A stretch of 9,677 nucleotides of DNA from Bacillaceae bacterium UBA7792 (GTDB lineage Bacteria > Bacillota > Bacilli > Bacillales > Cytobacillaceae). The position numbers were made by a program, and so were the translations under genes. The notes under the pieces were generated by a model. The model was given only the letters and a program-made list of their open reading frames with translations, did not search any database and was not told the DNA's origin. The DNA is taken from positions 1,305 through 10,981 of the forward strand of contig DLCS01000141.1 of the NCBI GenBank assembly GCA_002480735.1, given 5' to 3'. Shown here piece after piece: positions 5,759 to 9,677 of the stretch (position 1 is the first letter of the stretch; each line of letters opens with the position of its first letter).

Positions 5759-6460
5759 TCACTTTAGATTTTTGATATATTCGTATGTTTTGGGTGCTCG
5801 CTTCTTTAGGACCAATTTATTTGTAGCATCTATATAGTACATTGCAAAGCTTTCCGCAAAATATTCCTCTGGGAATGAAAGCATATAGGTCTGCCCAGGA
5901 AAAAGCACATTTTTTTCCTTTGACCAAATTTTTAGGAATATGGGATCAAATCTGATATTGTTATACACAATTTGATCGATCGAATGGGCAAGCTCATGCA
6001 GCTCTAAATTCACCGAACCATGCCCCATCCCTCTTTCACTGAAACCGATTTTCGCCAGAACCATGGAGCTCCCACCTATCCCAGGGACGTCATCCCACTG
6101 TTTTTGACTCTTGTAGCCTCTTGGGGTAACCCCTTTTAAATGATTGGCTGTCGGGTTATCGGTCAGCTTGCCATTAAAAAGCTTTATATGGATGCCATTT
6201 TGTTGTATTTTAGCTAATAGAGAGTTTGGTAGTTGATGAATATTAGTGATCATGGAAGCTGCCTTTTTCTCATCGAAAGCTTCATCAGGCAGTATGATGA
6301 TTTCATTCACGGGATCCTCATCCTGTAGGTGAAGAGTTTCCCTCAAGAAGGACGCATGGGGATAATCCTTTAGTAGAATCCCATCATAGGAAGCGGAGGA
6401 GCGTCCAAGAATTGCAAGTGAGAATATCCAAACGATTATAAAAAGGAATAGCTTTCGCAT
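5759..6460 (-). CDS. Secreted zinc metallopeptidase, anthrax lethal-factor-like (ATLF/PPEP-type)
   Basis: This 233-residue protein begins with a Sec signal peptide: MRK, a hydrophobic core to about residue 18, and likely cleavage after SSA (residue 23). No lipobox cysteine or cell-wall sorting signal is visible. The zinc site is HELAH at 155-159 (His155, catalytic Glu156, His159), with Glu203 in EEYFAESFAMYY as the probable third ligand, and Tyr192 or a nearby Tyr as a possible transition-state residue. The WDDVPGIGGS...GMGHGSVNLELHELAHSID block is typical of the lethal-factor-like domain, shared with secreted Pro-Pro endopeptidases (PPEP). The catalytic domain makes up nearly the whole mature protein, so it is not a toxin with a cell-binding domain. 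The substrate is unknown. It is divergent from the DUF123 gene by 35 nt and precedes thyA. Confidence 0.85.
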   Translation of the reverse strand: MRKLFLFIIVWIFSLAILGRSSASYDGILLKDYPHASFLRETLHLQDEDPVNEIIILPDEAFDEKKAASMITNIHQLPNSLLAKIQQNGIHIKLFNGKLTDNPTANHLKGVTPRGYKSQKQWDDVPGIGGSSMVLAKIGFSERGMGHGSVNLELHELAHSIDQIVYNNIRFDPIFLKIWSKEKNVLFPGQTYMLSFPEEYFAESFAMYYIDATNKLVLKKRAPKTYEYIKNLK

Positions 6461-6495
6461 TTTTCTCTTCCCTTTCTATTCATAGGAGGTATGAC

Positions 6496-6867
6496 ATGAT
6501 TGAAGTTATCGATCCTTCACATACTCTTTATGCCATTTATTTAGAGGTCCCAAATGCCGCCACCGTCAAGGTTGGGAAACTAGGAGTCTATTTTTTTCAA
6601 AAGGGTATGTATATTTACGTGGGGAGTGCAAAACGGAATATTTTGGCCCGAATCGACCGACATAAACGGGTTGATAAGCGATTAAAATGGCATTTCGATT
6701 ATTTACGACCCTATGGTACCATTACGAGAATTATAACATATGAAGGAACAATCGGAGAGTGTGTGCTTGCTGAGAAAATTAGGAAGGAAGTTGGAGGCAG
6801 TCTTCCAGTCAAGAGATTTGGTTCCTCAGACTGCAGATGCCCATCGCATTTAATCTACTTTTCATAA
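6496..6867 (+). CDS. DUF123 family protein (GIY-YIG-like nuclease fold)
   Basis: This 123-residue stand-alone DUF123 protein is the only plus-strand gene in the window. A degenerate GIY-YIG signature is visible: GMYIYVGSA (37-45) with the two tyrosines and a glycine, then an arginine-rich helix (ARIDRHKR, 51-58), WHFDYL (65-70) and a Glu in GECVLAEKI (87-95). The family hallmark FGSSDCRCPSHLIYF closes the protein; its paired Cys and His could bind metal. In other organisms the domain is also found fused to DNA-repair proteins such as endonuclease III/V, so a nucleic-acid role is plausible but unproven. The start at 6496 is fixed by AGGAGGT at 6484-6490. Any promoter must lie in the divergent metallopeptidase gene; a weak TTGCAA/TATAAA pair occurs at 6412-6442. 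Confidence 0.88.
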   Translation: MIEVIDPSHTLYAIYLEVPNAATVKVGKLGVYFFQKGMYIYVGSAKRNILARIDRHKRVDKRLKWHFDYLRPYGTITRIITYEGTIGECVLAEKIRKEVGGSLPVKRFGSSDCRCPSHLIYFS

Positions 6868-6890
6868 AAAATATGTAATTCTCGACAAAA

Positions 6891-6937
6891 GACGAGCCGG
6901 CTGGAAGACTAATATCAAGCTTCCAGGCCAGCTCGTC
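6891..6937 (-). terminator. Large hairpin terminator of the Ter cluster
   Basis: The arms 6891-6907 and 6920-6937 pair over 17 bp with one bulged base. In the minus-strand RNA the single non-Watson-Crick position is a G-U pair, and TTTTGT follows. It lies about 58 nt after the last terD stop. On the plus strand that position is a C-A mismatch and no U run follows, so it serves the terD side mainly, though it may also block DUF123 read-through. Confidence 0.75.
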
Positions 6938-6995
6938 ATAAATTTCAATAGACCTCAAAGAAGGCAGACACATGGACAGCCTTCCATTCTTCAAC

Positions 6996-7577
6996 TTAAA
7001 CCTGTAATCCAAAATTGCGGCATAAGGCAGCTAGTCCACCTGAAAAGCCACTACCGACTGCATTGAATTTCCAGTCGCCATTATGTTTGTATAACTCGCA
7101 AATGACCACAGCTGTTTCTACGGAGAAATCCTCTCCAAGATCATATCGGAGAATTTCCTGGTTATTATCCTCATTGACCACTCGTACAAAAGCATTGGAC
7201 ACCTGACCAAAGTTCTGATTCCTTAGCTCAGCATCATGAATCGTAACTGTTATGGCGATTTTCTCAATATTAGCAGGGACCTTGCTAAAATCAATCTTGA
7301 TTTGCTCGTCATCCCCGTCTCCTTCCCCTGTACGGTTATCCCCTGTATGTTCGACTGATTGAGAAGGATGAACGAGATTATTGTAGAACACAAAATCCAA
7401 ATCCTGGGTTGCTTTTCCGTTTTGATCTGTTAAGAAGGCCGAAGCATCTAAATCAAAGTCCTGACCGCCATCATAACGATTTGTATCCCAGCCCAACCCA
7501 ACAATCACCCTCGTTAGTCCTGGGTTTGTTTTCGTTAAATCAATACGCTGACCCTTAGATAAATTAATCGTACCCAT
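6996..7577 (-). CDS. terD: TerD family stress/tellurium resistance protein
   Basis: TerD proteins are cytosolic calcium-binding proteins of the Ter stress systems; B. subtilis YceC/YceD/YceE are relatives in a general-stress operon. The ATG at 7577 (193 residues) is chosen because AAGAGGTG lies just upstream; the GTG at 7586 falls in that ribosome site. Visible motifs are the N-terminal [21 protein letters not shown] (27-31), the acidic DFDLDAS (40-46), [24 protein letters not shown] (77-93) and the NAFVRVV and GDWKF strands. The acidic DxDxD and DGDD residues that coordinate calcium are intact. The sequence is closest to the YceD type in my judgement. It is last in the visible cluster, 82 nt after the other terD, and is followed by a terminator. 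Confidence 0.95.
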   Translation of the reverse strand: MGTINLSKGQRIDLTKTNPGLTRVIVGLGWDTNRYDGGQDFDLDASAFLTDQNGKATQDLDFVFYNNLVHPSQSVEHTGDNRTGEGDGDDEQIKIDFSKVPANIEKIAITVTIHDAELRNQNFGQVSNAFVRVVNEDNNQEILRYDLGEDFSVETAVVICELYKHNGDWKFNAVGSGFSGGLAALCRNFGLQV

Positions 7578-7659
7578 TTTCTTCACCTCTTAAAAGATTT
7601 GATTTTTATAGAAGACTTGTTTCCCAGGGCATACCTGCGAAAATAGCCTCATCACTTAA

Positions 7660-8268
7660 TTATGAATAGGTTCTGACAACCTCACCTAAGCTGGCAAAGG
7701 TTGTTCCAGTTCCTACAGCCGCAAATTTCCAATCAGTTCCATGGCGATATATTTCTCCTACGATTAGAGTTGTTTTGCCGCTATAATCATCTGTCAAATT
7801 GTAATGAATGAGCTCTTGTCCATTTGTTGGGTTAACAACACGAATAAACGCATTGCGAATCATGCCAAAATGCTGTCTTCTCTTGACACAATCATAAATA
7901 TTCACAACGAAGACAAGCTTTTGAATATGGGCTGGAATACGACTTAAATCCACATTAATTTGCTCATCATCTCCATCCCCATGTCCAGTAAGGTTATCGC
8001 CCGTATGCTGGACACTGCCATCATTGCTTCTTAAATTGCCAAAGTAAATCACGTCACTGTTATTTCTTAATCGGTCTCCCTCACCAAGCATGATGACAGA
8101 AGCGTCACAGTCAATGTTTGCGCCTCCGCCCCCGCCGAATAATGAGCCTAGAAGGCCTCCCCCACGATTTTCAACAGGGTCCCAGCCTAGACCTACCATG
8201 ATTCGAGAAAGCCCTGGATTTCCTTTTGTTAAATCGACACGCTGACCTTTTTGTAAATTAATTGCCAT
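7660..8268 (-). CDS. terD: TerD family protein with glycine-rich insertion
   Basis: This is the second TerD paralogue, 202 residues from the ATG at 8268. AAGAGGTG lies just upstream, and the GTG at 8277 is within that site. It shares the family frame: LQKGQRVDLTKGNPGL, GLGWD (26-30), NIDCDAS (51-57), [17 protein letters not shown] (88-104), NAFIRVV. Between GLGWD and the DxDAS motif it carries a glycine-rich loop (residues 36-50, GGGLLGSLFGGGGGA), 12 residues longer than in its neighbour. The first acidic residue of DFDLDAS is replaced by Asn, and Leu by Cys. I recall a similar Gly-rich loop in one of the Bacillus YceC/D/E paralogues, so this seems a conserved subtype rather than a mutation. 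The role of the loop is unknown. Confidence 0.94.
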   Translation of the reverse strand: MAINLQKGQRVDLTKGNPGLSRIMVGLGWDPVENRGGGLLGSLFGGGGGANIDCDASVIMLGEGDRLRNNSDVIYFGNLRSNDGSVQHTGDNLTGHGDGDDEQINVDLSRIPAHIQKLVFVVNIYDCVKRRQHFGMIRNAFIRVVNPTNGQELIHYNLTDDYSGKTTLIVGEIYRHGTDWKFAAVGTGTTFASLGEVVRTYS

Positions 8269-8298
8269 TGTTTTCACCTCTTAAATTAATAATTGGGA

Positions 8299-8327
8299 TT
8301 AAAAGCTCTGACTTCTATTTAAAAGCT
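8299..8327. repeat. Direct repeat TTAAAAGCT, 20-bp period, in the telA-terD gap
   Basis: Two exact 9-bp copies (8299-8307 and 8319-8327) start 20 bp apart, close to two helical turns, in the 64-nt gap between telA and the Gly-rich terD. No -10/-35 pair is evident. This could be a binding site or chance in AT-rich DNA. Confidence 0.3.
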
Positions 8328-8332
8328 ATCGC

Positions 8333-9439
8333 TTATCCTTGCAATTTCATTTGCTTAAAATTGTCCTGAAGCTGCTCGAGTCTTCTTGTACCTTCTTCTC
8401 TTAGGCGCTTGTTTTCCTCTTCGATGGACTTCGTCTCTTGCATTCCCTTCACAATAATGTTCCAAGATTCTTCGATCGTTTCTATCTTAATGCTTGGACC
8501 ACCTGCGAGTCTCGCAATATCCACACTTTGCTGAGAAATATTTTGCGCATTACGGAGGAGCATTTCATTTGTTCGTCGATCAAGCTCACTCATCGAGTCA
8601 GCGACAAGTTTTTGTCTTTTTGCAGCAACAGCCTGAATCAACCCGTTCTTAAAGATCGGAATCGTCGTCACAAAAGCGGAATTAATTTTGCCAATCAGCT
8701 TCGTATTCCCTCTTTGGAGCAACCTAATTTGGGGAGCTGTTTGCAAAGCAACCATTTTAGCCATTTCTAAGTCATAAACTCTTTGCTCCAGTAGCTCAAT
8801 CGCATTCCTTAATGTATCGAGCTGCATGGAGGCCATTTGATCGCCTGAGGCCGCACGTGCTTCGAGCTGTGGTAGCTGATTATTCTTTAATTCCTCGACC
8901 TTCATCTCACCAGCAACCACATATTTCTCCAAGGTTAAATAGTACTGGTAGTTTTGCTCATACATCTGCTCGAGCATTTGGGTCGAGCCAACCATTTCAT
9001 TTTGGTATTTCGATATTTCGACATAAATTTTGTCAATTTCTCCACCCATTGTTTGGTATTTCCCAAACAGCTTTTCAATGACCTTTTCGCCCCGTTTAAA
9101 CAGCTTTCCAAAAAGCCCACCAGAGGTTTGTTCAAAGTCCTTTTTGTCAAACTTGTCCATGATCCGTCCAAGCTGCTTCAAAAGTTCTCCGGAGTCCTCC
9201 AGTTTGGTTGCTCTCATATTGCTCAAAATTTGGTCCGAGAACCTCGAAATTTGCACGGCAGGCTCCTTTCCAAATTCCAAGATCTGAATTTGATCTCGTT
9301 CATCAATGGAACGAGCAAGCTGCTGTACCTCGGGTTCATTGCGGAGGGCAAGCTTAATTTCGGAAACCTTCGTTTCAGATAACTTATCTTCTGGAACCTT
9401 CGTTAATAAATCAACAGATGTATTTTGAACTTGATTCAT
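8333..9439 (-). CDS. yceH: TelA/YceH-like toxic anion resistance family protein
   Basis: TelA-family proteins accompany TerD and TerC in tellurite/stress clusters; their biochemical role is not established. The 368-residue protein is almost wholly alpha-helical and charged, with predicted coiled-coil stretches (about 130-225 and the C-terminal 330-368, rich in Glu/Arg/Gln) and no signal peptide or membrane segment. Recognisable family parts are the SDQILSNMRAT segment, GGLFGKLFKRGEKVIEKLFGKYQ (about 105-128) and IKETIE.. -like KIETIEESWNIIVKG near residue 320. Length matches B. subtilis YceH. Start choice is ATG at 9439; GTG at 9442 is equally placed behind GAGGAG and would add one residue. 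The upstream yceG-like gene stops 4 nt before, so the two are translationally linked. Confidence 0.92.
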   Translation of the reverse strand: MNQVQNTSVDLLTKVPEDKLSETKVSEIKLALRNEPEVQQLARSIDERDQIQILEFGKEPAVQISRFSDQILSNMRATKLEDSGELLKQLGRIMDKFDKKDFEQTSGGLFGKLFKRGEKVIEKLFGKYQTMGGEIDKIYVEISKYQNEMVGSTQMLEQMYEQNYQYYLTLEKYVVAGEMKVEELKNNQLPQLEARAASGDQMASMQLDTLRNAIELLEQRVYDLEMAKMVALQTAPQIRLLQRGNTKLIGKINSAFVTTIPIFKNGLIQAVAAKRQKLVADSMSELDRRTNEMLLRNAQNISQQSVDIARLAGGPSIKIETIEESWNIIVKGMQETKSIEEENKRLREEGTRRLEQLQDNFKQMKLQG

Positions 9440-9443
9440 CACA

Positions 9444-9677
9444 TCAATCTCCTCTCAAATTTTTGAAAAAACCTTGCCGAAGGATTCTCTTCATTATCGA
9501 TGGCTCACGGAATTCTAGGTCAAAGACCACATCCTCAAGCCAATGGATATCATATAGATGTTCATCCACAAAATTTTCAATATCATTATGTCCTGGAGGA
9601 TTATACATAATAATGTCGATCCCAAATTGATTAAGCAGCAAGAGAAGTGCTGCATCGGTTCGGGTCCTCGTTACATT
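9444..9677 (-). CDS. yceG: YceG-like protein, C-terminal part (cut by window edge)
   Basis: The reading frame is open from the right edge to the TGA at 9446-9444, giving the last 77 residues of a longer protein. Its ending, with MYNPPGHNDIENFV, DIHWLEDVVFDLEF and a basic tail (KRILRQGFFKNLRGD), fits the YceG family. That family lies beside TelA/YceH and TerD genes in B. subtilis and relatives. Its biochemical role is not known to me. A TTG at 9641 is not a start, because the frame continues upstream without a stop. The identification rests on a short tail plus context, so it is likely but not certain. Confidence 0.8.
   Translation of the reverse strand, partial: NVTRTRTDAALLLLLNQFGIDIIMYNPPGHNDIENFVDEHLYDIHWLEDVVFDLEFREPSIMKRILRQGFFKNLRGD

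Noticed and set aside
5759..6460. Calling the ATLF-like protein a lethal-factor toxin
   Set aside because: Only the catalytic domain and a signal peptide are present. There is no protective-antigen-binding domain and no partner genes.
6809..7012. Minus-strand open frame of 67 codons after terD
   Set aside because: It starts inside the end of terD, runs through the hairpin terminator and lies antisense to the end of the DUF123 gene. There is no ribosome site.
7587..7659. Extracytoplasmic-sigma (SigW/SigM) promoter in the terD-terD gap
   Set aside because: A GGAAAC is present on the minus strand, but no CGTA/CGTC -10 follows at 16-17 bp.
8438..9382. Several plus-strand open frames opposite telA
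   Set aside because: They are shadows of a long coiled-coil gene whose family match and translational link to yceG are clear.

Overview
The window looks like a chromosomal core-plus-accessory stretch from a low-GC, Gram-positive, spore-former-type Bacillaceae. The evidence is AT-rich intergenic DNA, strong AGGAGG-type ribosome binding sites, TTG/GTG starts, U-tailed hairpin terminators, and proteins that read like Bacillus families: 422-aa IlvA with one ACT-like domain, TatAd/TatCd-type Tat subunits, the thyA-dfrA pair, and YceG/YceH/TerD stress proteins. Species cannot be named from the sequence alone. All genes but one are on the minus strand.

Layout from the right edge, in the direction of transcription. 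(1) 9677-6996: the end of a tellurite/general-stress (Ter) cluster: C-terminus of a YceG-like protein, then a TelA/YceH-like coiled-coil protein, then two TerD paralogues. It closes with a large hairpin terminator at 6891-6937. (2) 6496-6867 (+): a small DUF123/GIY-YIG-like protein, the only plus-strand gene. It is divergent from (3) 6460-5759: a secreted zinc metallopeptidase of the anthrax lethal-factor-like/Pro-Pro endopeptidase fold. (4) 5698-3646: thymidylate synthase, dihydrofolate reductase and a PlsC-type acyltransferase, tightly packed as an operon and closed by a GC-rich hairpin. thyA and dfrA overlap by ATGA. ThyA oxidises methylene-tetrahydrofolate to dihydrofolate, and DfrA reduces it back. 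(5) 3501-2233: ilvA, with its own extended -10 promoter. (6) 2080-842: twin-arginine translocase subunits tatA and tatC. They are separated by an intrinsic terminator, a new promoter and a roughly 180-nt leader that holds a long imperfect inverted repeat. (7) 693-382: a small three-helix membrane protein (DUF5658-like) with its own promoter and an operator-like dyad. (8) 242-1: the N-terminal part of a DegV-family fatty-acid-binding protein.

Most of the window is well-known housekeeping biology. The least explained items are the structured 80-bp element in the tatC leader (1674-1753), the separate transcription of tatA and tatC that it implies, the secreted ATLF/PPEP-like peptidase, and the Ter gene order with TerD genes placed after telA. 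No CRISPR array, tRNA, rRNA, insertion sequence or phage gene was seen. I see no wholly new multi-gene system in what is visible.
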